Below, in pieces: positions 34,133 to 44,445 of a DNA stretch of 64,000 bases (its first letter is position 1; every line of letters begins with the position of its first letter). Origin of the DNA: Microglena sp. YARC (taxonomy: Eukaryota > Chlorophyta > Chlorophyceae > Chlamydomonadales > Chlamydomonadaceae). A program made the translations under genes and the position numbers. Location: positions 8,386,411 through 8,450,410 of the forward strand of contig CM039464.1 in the NCBI GenBank assembly GCA_022414725.1. Direction: 5' to 3'. The notes beneath the pieces were generated by a model that saw only the letters and a list, made by a program, of their open reading frames with translations, searched no databases and was not told the DNA's origin.

Positions 34133-37100
34133 CTGAAACTCAAGGTGTATAGTTTTGGAGGTACCTCTAGACCAGTGCCCCCGATTGCTTCTCCATGTCA
34201 TGAGCCCTGTGCGAGCACCATCTACCCCCCCCCCCCCCCCCCCCCCCTTTCACGTCATGAGCCCTATGTGACCACCCTCTACCTCACTCTTCCCGCTCTG
34301 AAATCTGTCTGCAGACCTTCAACTCCACGTGGGTCAACGGTCCTGACAGCAGGCCTGGCATTCGAACCATGCAAGACTACCATGAAATGTGCTCCTATGG
34401 CAAAGCAACATTCAATGCGAAGAACAACCTCGTGTACAGGCTCAGCTTGCCATGTGAGGGTGTTAACTCATGGGGCGAAAAATGGAACGCTAACCTATGC
34501 GGCGGCCCTGAAATTTACGGCTGGGCTCATTTCGCTGAGGATTATGCAAGAGGGGTAAGTCCGTTGCCTCATTCGTTGTGAGATGCATGAACCACCAAGT
34601 AAATGAATCATCATGTGCACAACCCACAACGCTGTGACCCATGTCATACCTGTGTAAATCATATTTATCGTTTGAAGATGAGCATGCCTCTTTCTTCCTA
34701 TCTGGCTTCCCAAGACTGCAATATGAACTCCATGTGGCAGAAATTTTGTTTGTTTCACAAAAAAGGTCTTCAAATAGCTTTTAGGAATTTAGTGTTTTCC
34801 AAGGGTGGAGTCCAGATGGTGATCTGGCTAGGGCAGCCTGAAAGGCCGCCCCAGAAAGTTCGGGTATCAGCAAGATGATTGGCCCAAACAGGGTCCCAGG
34901 TAGCGATCACTATAGGTAGCTGTGAAAGAATGCCCTGCTCTTTGGTCATTCTATGTTCTGTTGGTGCACATGGATTTTTTATCCTTGAAGGTCAATTACA
35001 TTGCATTACATTGCATTACATTACATTACATTACATTGCATTGCATTGCATTGCATTGCATTACATTACATTACATATTTACATTACAATACATTGTCAT
35101 AGGCTGGCAAGTGTTTGCCCAGCCCAAGCCCACTCCACATCATCCAAGGGGTTTTCCAACCACCAACCATTCTCACAAAATCAGCAGAGTGTAGATAGTT
35201 GTACACGAATCATACAATTTTCTCTATGATTGTAGCCACTAAAAGATTACAGTGTGCAGGACCTTAGGTTGGAGGAAAGTAAAAAGAGACGTTAATATTA
35301 TTGTCTGCTATGGAGTTGGGTTGTGCTGAGGCGACATCAACAAGCCCCTTTCCCCCCCAAAGTGCTACAAACGCTGTCCGACATTGCCCTCTGTATCTTG
35401 CATTGCAGCTGGGCCTCAACCTTGATATCTACAAGCGACGTATTCTCATTCTACCCCCTGGACTGAGAGGGTGCGGATGGGCAGGACTGGCCTCTCTTGG
35501 CTGCGGCAGCTCTTGCTACACTTGGATTAATGTGAGCATGGGCTTGGTGGATTGGGGTATCATTTGTATTTGTCTCATTTATTTGGATTCAATTTTTATT
35601 ATTATTATGCAAAATAGATAGATGCCTGCTTCCTTGACCCCTCACCTGGATTTCGAGGGTTACGTTTCTTGTTAGTGTGTCTTGGTATTCGGCACTGTTG
35701 TGTTTGTGAGTGAGCACCGTAGCGATTCACACACCTGGCGTAATGTAGGCACATTGATATTCACGAGCACCACTTTCAATAGTAACTGACTAAGTGATTA
35801 TGCATACTCCCCTCTTACAACCACCTGTATGCACCCAAATCCTTCCAGGCTGGCTATGGGGCCTTTGACACCATCTTCCATGAGTTGGGTCACAACCTTG
35901 GCATGCAGCACTCTACCACTCCCGGCGATGAGTATGGTGACTGCTCATGTTCGATGTAAGTTAACCACTGTTTTGAGAGGGACCACACAAAGCACTGCTA
36001 AGAAGCTCCCTCTACCCGTCCTTGGGCCAAACCAGAAACTAGCTAGTGCGCCTGAAAGCTGATATGATAGTCACTCCAATGCAGCTGCAAACTTTGGGCT
36101 TGACCTAGTGGCTGGCTGATGGAGCTGGTTGGAAGCTGCCATAAGTAGCCCCAAAAAGAAACAGTGAAGTAAACAAATCCCATCGGCCTATCTAACTGCC
36201 TTTGAACTGCAATATATAATTATATAATGTGCTATCAAAGTAAGCACGGCATATTGATTTTCCCCTGCTGTGTGTTGCATTACGTTAGTCAGCCGTGTTC
36301 TGCGATGGTAATAGAAGAGGCATGATTAATACCACGAAATAGACTGGATACGTAACAACACGCAAACGGCTGACTCTGCATCAGCCTGCAAAACGATTGA
36401 ATGCTCTTGGGCAGCATGCATGTTATGAAGTATGCTTCATCATTTGTTATATGTAAAGCTTTTAAGGTTGGGCAAGTCCCTCTAGAACCTATTTGGCAAC
36501 CCTTGTACTGTACATACATACATACATACATGCATACATACATACATACATACATACATACATACATACATACATACATACATACATACTTGCGTACAAA
36601 TCTGAAGTGCCCACCTTTTTATCCTTCTGCAGGGGAGGCTGCTCGTCCCTTCGATGCTTCAATGCTCCACACTTATGGCAGCTAGGTTGGGCTGATGGGA
36701 TCGCCTCCCTTGATTCTGGAAGCCTTCAAGCAGGTGCATCCATGACCTACCAAGTGCCTAACACACAGGCATCCGACAAAAACTTTGTGCGCATTCGTCA
36801 GAACTGGAAGGAGCCAGCGCCTGTGTACGCTCGCACCCCTAACTTCTATATCAGCTATAGGGAAGCCATCCTTGGTGACTCTGGAGATATGAATACCAGA
36901 GGCCTTCTGCCGCAGTATGCCAATCGTGTGTCGATTCACATCTTTGACGGTCTGCAGGGTAGAGTTGCTGAGAAGCCAGAGCTTCAAGCAACTCTCATCC
37001 CTGGTCAGGTCTTTCAGGACAAGCACAAAACGCTGAGCATCAAGTTTATATCGTCTGAGAATGGAGTTGCAACCGTGACCGTAAGCCGTTCTGGTGGTGA

Positions 37101-37344
37101 CCAGTCTCCACCACCACCCCCAAGTCCATCACCCCCCTCTCCAATCCTCGCAGCCCACCACCCTCTCCCACACCTCCACGCCCACCACCCCTCCCCAACG
37201 CCCTCCAAGCCATCCCCACCACCCTCCCACGCCCTCCTACCCCCCACCACCTTCCCCACGCCCTCCACCACCTTCCCCACGCCTTCCAAGCCCTCCACCA
37301 TCCAGCCGGTCATCACCACCTTCCCGTCCATCTTTTCCTCCTAG
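31971..37344 (+). CDS. Gametolysin-like M11 metalloprotease 2 (7 exons, 544 aa as read)
   Basis: Exons: 31971-32088, 32495-32647, 33682-33863, 34315-34554, 35409-35531, 35849-35955, 36633-37344; phases join throughout. ATGs at 31926, 31971, 31974 and 32001 are in frame; the one at 32001 gives the cleanest signal peptide ([16 protein letters not shown]). The order mirrors metalloprotease 1: [15 protein letters not shown] and [12 protein letters not shown], then [15 protein letters not shown] and LSLPCEG, then [11 protein letters not shown] at about residues 283-293 (HExxHxxGxxH), [19 protein letters not shown] and a C-terminal domain with LQATLIPGQ. The introns fall at the same places as in gene 1 except that exons 7-10 of gene 1 correspond to one exon here. 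A secreted cell-wall or matrix protease is expected from family M11. After the protease domain comes a Pro-rich tail; the best Pro-rich reading passes through three frames, and the likely original stop is the one after DQFENY at 37420. Confidence 0.87.
32136..32215. repeat. GAGTAGC element fragment (reverse)
   Basis: Reverse of the family start: CTGAAATCAGGCTTGAGTAG, CCCAAGTAGCTACT and AACCTGGCC. It lies in intron 1 of metalloprotease 2, 48 bp after the donor. Confidence 0.55.
32465..32490. repeat. Poly-C tract acting as pyrimidine tract of exon 2 acceptor
   Basis: A run of about 26 C directly precedes GCAG and exon 2 of metalloprotease 2 at 32495. Similar C-runs precede acceptors at 50832 and 45747 and lie near other exons. 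Confidence 0.8.
33205..33345 (+). repeat. AATATTAG / CCGTCTCACCAGAATTT repeat, + copy
   Basis: It carries TAATATTAGACGGTCGAGCC, GTCTCACCAGAATTTTGGAT, TTATTTGAAAAGCTAATAT, further TAATATT motifs and AGTTACCGTTCCCTA. A reverse copy with the same block order is at 63826-64000. GACGGTCGAGCCGTC forms a short perfect hairpin. Confidence 0.7.
33420..33500 (+). mobile_element. LINE 3'-tail copy in intron 2 of metalloprotease 2
   Basis: It reads AGGTTGGCCCCAGTGTAAGC, CCCCCCTCAACCTCACACC and TTGTAATAGGGCGTACTA with a T-rich tail, matching the LINE end at 9010-9090. Confidence 0.7.
34048..34130. repeat. (CATA)n microsatellite
   Basis: About 20 units of the tetranucleotide, with one interruption (ACACATAC), in intron 3 of metalloprotease 2. 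A second run is at 36514-36589 next to a GTCCAGGGGTAG repeat fragment. Confidence 0.9.
35966..36166. mobile_element. hAT-type MITE 10 bp into intron 6 of metalloprotease 2
   Basis: A 201-bp element from CACTGTTTTGAGAGGG to GCCCCAAAAAGAAACAGTG. Flanks AAGTTAAC (35958-35965) and AAGTAAAC (36167-36174) match at 7 of 8 positions. The left flank overlaps the splice donor GTAAGT of exon 6 (35956-35961), which the insertion left intact. Confidence 0.83.
36463..36592 (-). repeat. GTCCAGGGGTAG repeat fragment bordered by CATA run
   Basis: The reverse family start (GGTTGGGCAAGTCCCTCTAG, CCTATTTGGCAACCC, TGTACTGTA) passes directly into about 17 units of CATA. The junction shows the microsatellite growing from the repeat's terminus. 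It lies in intron 6 of metalloprotease 2. Confidence 0.7.
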
Positions 37345-37420
37345 GTTTCCACGCTTAGAACGACCACCTTTGCCCCCTCGACTGCGCTACATAACCAGCG
37401 ATCAGTTCGAAAATTATTAA
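37345..37420 (+). other. Alternative C-terminal frame of metalloprotease 2
   Basis: From about 37230 to the stop at 37420 a second frame reads as a Pro/Ser/Arg-rich tail ([18 protein letters not shown], then RPPLPPRLRYITSDQFENY). Because the upstream in-frame part is also Pro/Ser-rich, small indels probably displaced the frame; the true end may be here. Confidence 0.5.
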
Positions 37421-37879
37421 TGATTATTCATGCACGCATTAACGAGTATTGAAGATCTGGCTATCTGGCTATTAGAGGCAGAGTGGATTTTTTTTTGTTA
37501 CCTGGTTCTTGCAAACTCTGGGCTGCTCACCGTCTGCCAATCCTAAGTTCCCCCGTGCGATACCCATGGGGATCAGGGAGCACACTAAGCGGATCAGACA
37601 GTTTAAAGACTTGTCCAGGTAATAAATTGGGCAGAGTGGGATGCACAGATGTGTTGTGGAAAGGTGCAGTCATCATCCATTCCTATATACTGTTCAGAAG
37701 ACTGGCAAAGTTGGATGCACAGCCCTGGTATCCGGAGCCTGACTGTGAGTACCATCTGTTGTGTATCAGATGTACGCGTACTGCTTGATCAGATTTTTCC
37801 ATGTATTTCATGGCGGAACTCGTCAAAGGTTTTTATTTTTGATTCGTGCGAAGGGAGATGTTGGTGGATGGGTGGGCAG

Positions 37880-37885
37880 GAGGGG

Positions 37886-37926
<41 letters not shown>
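37880..37926. repeat. Poly-G tract of more than 40 bases
   Basis: An almost uninterrupted G-run of about 46 bases, the longest in the window. It could form G-quadruplexes and is prone to length error in assembly. Confidence 0.9.
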
Positions 37927-37927
<1 letters not shown>

Positions 37928-38019
37928 AGGCCACTGCCTTCCCCTCTAGCCATCAGTGTAGAGTTGGGTCTTGGGGTGGGGATAGGTCACCAACGAACCG
38001 AATAGAGCGTGACATTCAT

Positions 38020-38286
38020 GTGTATCTAGAATGTACTCCCAAGATAGATGTAACCACGAGTGATGTGGCAGTACTTACTGAGTTTCGGTCTGAACTGAAT
38101 AGGAATTCTCATTTGAATTCCACATTTGATTCGGCATTTATACTTCGCCCCTGGCGAGTCAAAACAGGAATGCAATACAGAACGCGCTCCTCATTGTATT
38201 CTTCTAGCAAATATTATGATGCCGTGTTAGGTCAGCATACCTGCAATCGCCTTGTAACTGTATCTCTGCTAGTCCTGCTTGCTTGA
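38020..38286 (+). CDS. Possible terminal exon with hydrophobic end (unassigned)
   Basis: An open frame with varied composition (EFRSELNRNSHLNSTFDSAF) ends in RLVTVSLLVLLA before the stop. A CTAG acceptor lies at its start. The hydrophobic end recalls the tail of metalloprotease 1, so it could be a distal last exon of metalloprotease 2, but no linking donor was established. It may equally be a chance frame. Confidence 0.25.
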   Translation: MYLECTPKIDVTTSDVAVLTEFRSELNRNSHLNSTFDSAFILRPWRVKTGMQYRTRSSLYSSSKYYDAVLGQHTCNRLVTVSLLVLLA

Positions 38287-38549
38287 TGAAACCATTGGAC
38301 TTTTATACCGGTTCTGAAGTGTGAAACTGTGAATGCGGTATGAGAAGTAGGAGAGCCTGAATAAATTCATAAACCAGGACTAAAAGGCTGGAGGTACCAA
38401 ATCCAGGGGTACTTCTAGGCAAAGAAAAAAATCCTGCCAATCAAGGAGGGAGGTCGTGACAAAAGGAAAAGGAGCCATTCTGGCAGCGCAAAGGGTGAAG
38501 CCTGAACAAAATAACAATAAGGACTTGAACAAAAACTAGTCACAAACAG

Positions 38550-39180
38550 AACCTCAGCTCCGGGTATGCTTGTTCTTGCAGCCAAGGACCTGGTGGAAGG
38601 CTTGGAACTCGATCCTGGCAAGAGGCTTGGTGAACATGTTAGCTACCTGGCTGTATTTCCTCCTGTGGGAACCCAGCCTATGGTGATGCCTTCTCCTTGA
38701 CTCCTTGAGGAAGTGGAAGCGAGTGTCCTGGTGCTTGATTGGTGGGTAGCTTCCCACTGTTTCACGCTGCAATAGCAGCTTGATTATCCCCATGTGTAGT
38801 GAGGGTAGCTGGCTGTTTACCAATGCAGACTTGCAGAGTTGCAGCTTTCTGAGCCAGAGTTATTCTTGTGCAGCTACAGTGGCTGCCACATATATACTCA
38901 GCTTATGTACTGGAAAAGGCCGTTGTGGAGGCCTGGAGGCTGGACATGAGACGGTCCCACCATGGCGGGCGAACACCCTGTGGTGGATTTTCGGGTCAGC
39001 AAGCAAGCTGCATGATCTGCAACACAGTAGCCCACGGATGTAGAGGCTTCTGCTGCAGAGTAGGTGATGCCATGGGTGGGGGTCCCTGGCTCCCTGCAAG
39101 CGTTATCAGTTCGGCAGTTGCGTCTGGTGAGTTAGCTGCACAAACACTCCTTTTCCTCACCTGCACGTGGTGCTGAACGT
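38550..39180 (-). mobile_element. Ty1/copia retrotransposon remnant (RNase H region)
   Basis: On the minus strand, in two or more frames, are GYCVADHAACLLTRKSTTG, then RHGGTVSCPAS and YVAATVAAQE, then HGDNQAAI, IKHQDTRFHFLKES and VANMFTKPLARIEFQAFHQV. This is the order of the RNase H end of copia polyproteins (ADW/STTG, AAxxAxxE, DNQxAI, KHxDxRxHF, ANxFTKPL). Frameshifts and stops show it is dead. No LTRs were found nearby. Confidence 0.8.
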
Positions 39181-41900
39181 AGTGGCCGAACGTAGTACTG
39201 ACCTGGCAGAGCCTCTGTGACCTGGCACGTTCCTTGTCTGGCTGCCACGTTGGCGCCCGCACCCGCCCCCCTACCCGCCCCCCAACCCGCCCCTACGCCC
39301 CTGCCCGCCCCTACCCCAAACTAGGCCTACACGGATACACGTAAGCGTAGGATCACCTATCTAACGGGATGAAGCTCTGGTAGTGCGCACTGCTACTCGA
39401 CTCGACTTGTTACCTGTTCAAGCACACGCTTGTTTCATTTACCAATTATATGCTGGTTGCGCAATTAACTTAGTTTGCGATCCTGTGCCTATTGGGTCTT
39501 GCAGGGAGTCAATTATTTCTCATACGCGAGGTCTTTCCCTACCTTGCTCGAGTTGGACATCTCGTTCCCGTACTTGACCAGTTCCTCATTGTTGAAACAC
39601 CCAAGCTTCCATGGCCCAACCCAAATCCCGAATGCCCGAGATAAGTCTGACTCAAAAGAGGAAGACAGCAGGGGAAGGAGCAGCCTGGAGGCATCCGCAT
39701 ATCAGTGGCAAGCAAGCCGCACGATCTGGGTGAGTTGGGCACAAACATATCCATGAGGATTATTTGATTGGGCCCTCCACCCACTGTTCCATTTGTTTGG
39801 CGACACATAGATGGACATCTCCCCAAGGTGACCAGTGGGTACCCACACATATATTATGTATTGCTGTGGAATGACTGCCATGTTAGCTGCAAGGCTCACA
39901 AGCTTGTATCAAGTTGGGTTCTAGGAAGGGGAAGGGGAAATGTGTAGGAGGTACTGAGTATAGCAAACTAACTTGCATGCATCTTCGATTCCTAGAAGTT
40001 ACAGCGGTTAGCTTCATGGATAGCCTGGATCTGCTGGTTAGCCAGCAGGAAAAGGACTGGTGGTTGGTGAATTAATGTCTGTTTTCTATCAGTATCAGCT
40101 TATCAGCATCAACACGCAGCCAAGTCTCACCTTGGTTGGGCAAGTTAATCTGTCACTGGCTACAATATCCAACGCTGAGAAATGAGCTGTAGTCACAACC
40201 TAAGATATGAACGCATGCAGCTTACTTTGTAAAATGGTCACAGGTGCCTCGTCAGTGCTCTATAAAAGCGCAGCCAAAAGCAATTGCAGGCACATGATGT
40301 CCATGCAAGTGGCATCTCAACCACTTGCACCCATTCTGGCACAGTCAAAACACGGTCTAAATCTGGAATGTTGCTTTCCCCAACTGCGCAGGAGATACAT
40401 TGTAGGCATAGCTCTGGGCTCTGTGGCAGTACACTGGACAAAGAAGTTGATCCGAAAAATGCATTTCATCAGATCCATCGTGTCTCCAGTGTTAGGTAGG
40501 TTCATAGATTCCATACATAGATTCCATGCTTAGATTCCATACATAGATTCTATACATAGATTCCGTGCGTATATTCTATACATGTATGATATATTCCATC
40601 GAGGGGGGGGGGGGGGGGGGGGGGGGGGTAGGAAAATAAGCTCCTGTACCTCATCATCGCTTTCAACATAGCTTATCCTCAGGATCTGTTGACAACGTTT
40701 TTTTACATGCGAAATTAAGTTGGACAATCGGCTCGTGCCTGGCCGGGGGAGACTAGTGATGGGGGGGCGTGGGGCGTGGGGCTGTATGATGGGAGTATAG
40801 GACAGATCTCTGATCAAAGTTGGATTCGGGCGGGCGAGCAACAATTCCGGGAATAATCTGCGTGCAGGAAGAAGTGACGACCTTCGAAGCGCAAAGAACA
40901 AAGGCAGCAGAACAAAGTAGGGGGGCAGACGAGGACAGTACAAACAAAGAGCAGAACAAAACCGAGGCGCAGAATAACCTACTCTTTTAGCTCAGCAAAT
41001 TGAGACTGTATGTGATAATGTAATTGCTTTGGATAGTTGCGAACCTTCTCCACCTTGTGTTCTCGCAGGGGAGTGTTTATATATGCCTACGCATCCCATT
41101 GTGCCAAGAATAAAGTAAGGTCTAGATAACGATAACGATGAAGAAAGTTGAATTAATAATGCTGAAGAAGAGATTGACGCATCCTTGGAAAGGCTTAGAA
41201 GAATGTGAAGCGATGAATGGTTTGCCCATCTACATGTGGTGATCTGGGAACAGTCCGAAGCTGGTTGCTGACTGTTGGCAACCGTTGCTGCATGCTGGCA
41301 AAAGAAAAGGCAGGTTCTTTACAGTAAGATCTACATTCGCGCAACCTAGATCAGGATAAGAAACCACGACAGTCGGACGCAGCACCGTAGCAGTGTGACG
41401 CGGCACTGTAGCACAGTGTGCAGTAACTTGTAGCACTGATAGGTTGGTACTCTGGACATAAGGGTAGTCGAACGGTGTACTACGAACGGGTACTCGAACA
41501 ATACGGTCAATGGTTACACTAAAATCACTCGACAGAAGTCTGGGGACCTGCAAGTTGAAGTAGGAGACGGGATGCGTGTAATTATATTTTAGCCGCGCTC
41601 GTGAATCAATCATAAAATGAAAAGGAAAGGCAGGTTCCTGACAATGAGGTCTACATTTGAGCGAAAAGACATTTGAGATTGATGGCAATGTCAGTTGGAA
41701 ACCCAATCGACAAGCTTGGTGACGCATCTATAATCATCACGCGACAATTCGTTTCACGCCTTGAACGTACGGTCTCGGAAAAGTCTCGGAACAAACTTCT
41801 GTTTGTGAAAAAAGTGACGGTGAGGACTCAAAGCTTGTTGTCTAGTTTAGCACTAGTCTAACAGGGAGTTAGAGGTCCCTTAAGTGTTTTTGACTAAAAT
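39181..41900. other. Intergenic, no gene recognised
   Basis: It may include older parts of the copia element. Present are a poly-G run (about 40603-40628) and a 13-bp repeat ATTCCATACATAG (about 40503-40590) that recurs next to a poly-C tract at 43372-43412. No supported exon was seen. Confidence 0.4.
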
Positions 41901-42074
41901 CTTAACTTGGCTTTATATCACGTTTGGGCAACCCCTTGAAAGATGTATGAGCATAATGCCCGAAAAAACATCAAAATCGAAAAACGTAGTTTTTTTATTT
42001 TGGTGTTGAAGGGTTTCCTCCCTGGAAAATGTGTCCTCGAGGCATCAAAAACGGTTGAGTAAAAAATAAAAAGG

Positions 42075-42850
42075 CTCCAAATCTAAATGTGAATGCACAT
42101 TCGGATTCCTTTTGAAATTCTATGACATGTAGAACTAAGGAAATCATGTTTGGCCAACATATAAGCAGAGTAAAGTGCGGTACAAAGTACGCTAAGATCT
42201 GGGAAAAACATTTTCTCTAAAAACGTCATTTTATGGGTTTTGGTACAAATTGAAGCCTCTTGGAGTAAGATGGGGTACACATTGTACATCGCATACCAAT
42301 TATACATAGTATGTAGTTAGGTCATAAGAGCACATCTGAGCATCGCAATTGAAGAAACAAAACCAGTTATCACTTGTTTGGGCCAAAAAGCTGCAATTCA
42401 CCGGTAATAATTATATTCAAGGGTGCCTTGAGCTACTTAAGTAAATGTGAGCCATCCAAACATGTGCGCAAACATGTGTTTGGGAATACATATGTTCTCT
42501 AAACATCCATTTGGAAACATCTAAGCCACACAGTCCGCAGAATCAAAAATTGGCACAAGCATTCCCCTCCATTTGGCTCACTAATCAGACAATCAAAATC
42601 GTGAGAAAAGAGCATAACAAACGTTTGCATTTATTTTTCCCCTAACGGCCCCTAACCTCAATTTTGTACAAATTCGAATTCTCTGATGAATTCTATGGTA
42701 CTCAGTATTAATTTGATGTTGTTTGGCCAACATATAAGCATAGCAAATTGCGATACAAAGTACAGAATTCTTGGTGAAAAAACGCTTTTCTCCAAACTTC
42801 ACTTTTTGATCTAAGTGATTCCAAATTCGGATTTCTTGCAAAATTCTATT
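42075..42850. repeat. AT-rich duplicated region including dispersed repeat copy 2
   Basis: Two related segments (about 42090-42240 and 42660-42850) share TTTGGCCAACATATAAGCA and TACAAAGTAC. Between them, 42360-42600 matches the repeat at 1-215 (AAACATGTGCG, TTTGGGAATA, CATTCCCCTC). No coding potential. Confidence 0.6.
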
Positions 42851-43419
42851 TAATTTGACACTAAAAACTGAGTTATTTCAGCAAGACACAAGATTTCCGG
42901 GTGGGGTGGGGGGGGGGGGACCCCCCCCCCGCTCGTCATTGAATAAAAGTATACATCATCGAATGGCATTCTATGCAATTGAATATTAATGTACATAATT
43001 ACATGGCGGTGTATATCAACATTGCATGTTAGCTAACATCATTGAATATAACTATACAACTAGAAGAAAAAAATATATTTTTTGGGGATGTGACCAGGTT
43101 ACCCTGGGAACCCTTTATGGGATAGGGCACGGAAATATCTTTTGAATGACCCCCATTTTAGGGTGGGTAGTGTGGGAAGGTTGTTTTACGAGGTGTGTGG
43201 GTGGGGGAGTAAAAAGCAAACTTTATTTCCCCCCTCCTTTTGTCTGAAACTTCCACAATTCCAACTCCCATCTAAATCGACGCCGTTTTGATGATGCGGT
43301 TTTCTGTCTTCCTCTCCCCCCCCCCCCCCACCCCCCCCCCCCTTGCCCCCACCCCCCCCCACCCTCGTATTCCATACACAGGTTCCATACATAGATTCCA
43401 TACATAGATTACCAATAAG

Positions 43420-44014
43420 CTTTGGCTCGTCACAAACACAAGCACAAACACAGATGAAATCACAAACAAAAGCACAGCAGCACACAAGAAAAGAAGCTCA
43501 AAACACAAAATCAAACACAAGCACAGAAATACACAAGCTCAAACACAACTTAAACACAAGCACACATACTAACATAGGCACATTTAAAAAACTCAAGAAA
43601 CAAATGCCAGATAAAAACACAACAACAAGCACAAGCACAGATAAAAACACAAGCTCAATCATTAACACAAACCCAAACACAAGCACAAGCACAGATAAAT
43701 CGAAAGGTACAACACAAACCCAAACATTAGCACACGCTCACACAAACACAAAGGCAAACATAAGCACAAACACAAACACAAAGCATATAAAATACAAGCT
43801 CAAACGCAAACACAAATTCAAGCGCAATCACAAGCACAGATCAAAAACACAAACACAAGCACATGCACAAATAAAGAGACAAGCTCAAACACAAACACAA
43901 GCGCAGATACAAGCACAAGCATAAGCGCAGATACAAACAAAAGCACAGACTCAAGCACAGATAAAAACACAAGCTCAAACACGAAATCAAACACAAGCAC
44001 AAGCACACACCATT
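43420..44014. repeat. Degenerate CACAAG/CACAAA satellite, left part
   Basis: Nearly 600 bp of imperfect hexamer repeats (ACACAAGCACAA, ACACAAACACAA). Open frames on both strands (Thr/Asn-rich and Leu/Val/Cys-rich) are artefacts of the repeat. It continues after the MITE at 44015-44191. Confidence 0.9.
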
Positions 44015-44191
44015 AATATCCGGGCCCTTTACATAGCCCGTTACGGGGGGTTTACAGGGGGTTACAAAGGTCAAAGTCTGTAAACCCTCAGTACAAATTA
44101 CTCTACTCTGGTACCAGACTTTGGTTACATGGCGACCTCTGTAAAAGTTCCGTAACAAGTTCTGTCTAAGTCTGTAGATGGCCCGAATATT
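44015..44191. mobile_element. MITE inserted inside the CACAAG satellite
   Basis: Non-repetitive 177 bp with 19-bp terminal inverted repeats: AATATCCGGGCCCTTTACA on the left and TGTAGATGGCCCGAATATT on the right (16 of 19 matched). It interrupts an otherwise continuous hexamer array. No clear target duplication because the flanks are repetitive. No coding capacity. Confidence 0.72.
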
Positions 44192-44204
44192 TGTTGTGAG
44201 AGAT

Positions 44205-44405
44205 AAGAACACAAGCTCACACACAAACTCGAACACAAACACAAGCACAAGCAAAAGCACAAGCACAAGCACAGAGAAGAACACAAGCTCGAACACAAGC
44301 TCAAGCACAAACACAGATAAAATCACAAGCACAAGAACAGATAAAAACACAAGTACAAGAACAAGCACAGATAAAACACACAAAGACAAACACAAATACA
44401 GAATG
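44205..44405. repeat. CACAAG satellite, right part
   Basis: Continuation of the hexamer array (ACACAAGCACAAGCAAAAGC) after the inserted element. Confidence 0.88.
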
Positions 44406-44445
44406 CTCCCTTCCTTCCTTACATCCACTCTACTAAATCTTACAC

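Noticed and set aside
37081..37086. Donor GTAAGC near the end of metalloprotease 2
   Set aside because: Good consensus, but no in-phase downstream acceptor with a convincing exon was found; kept only as an alternative.
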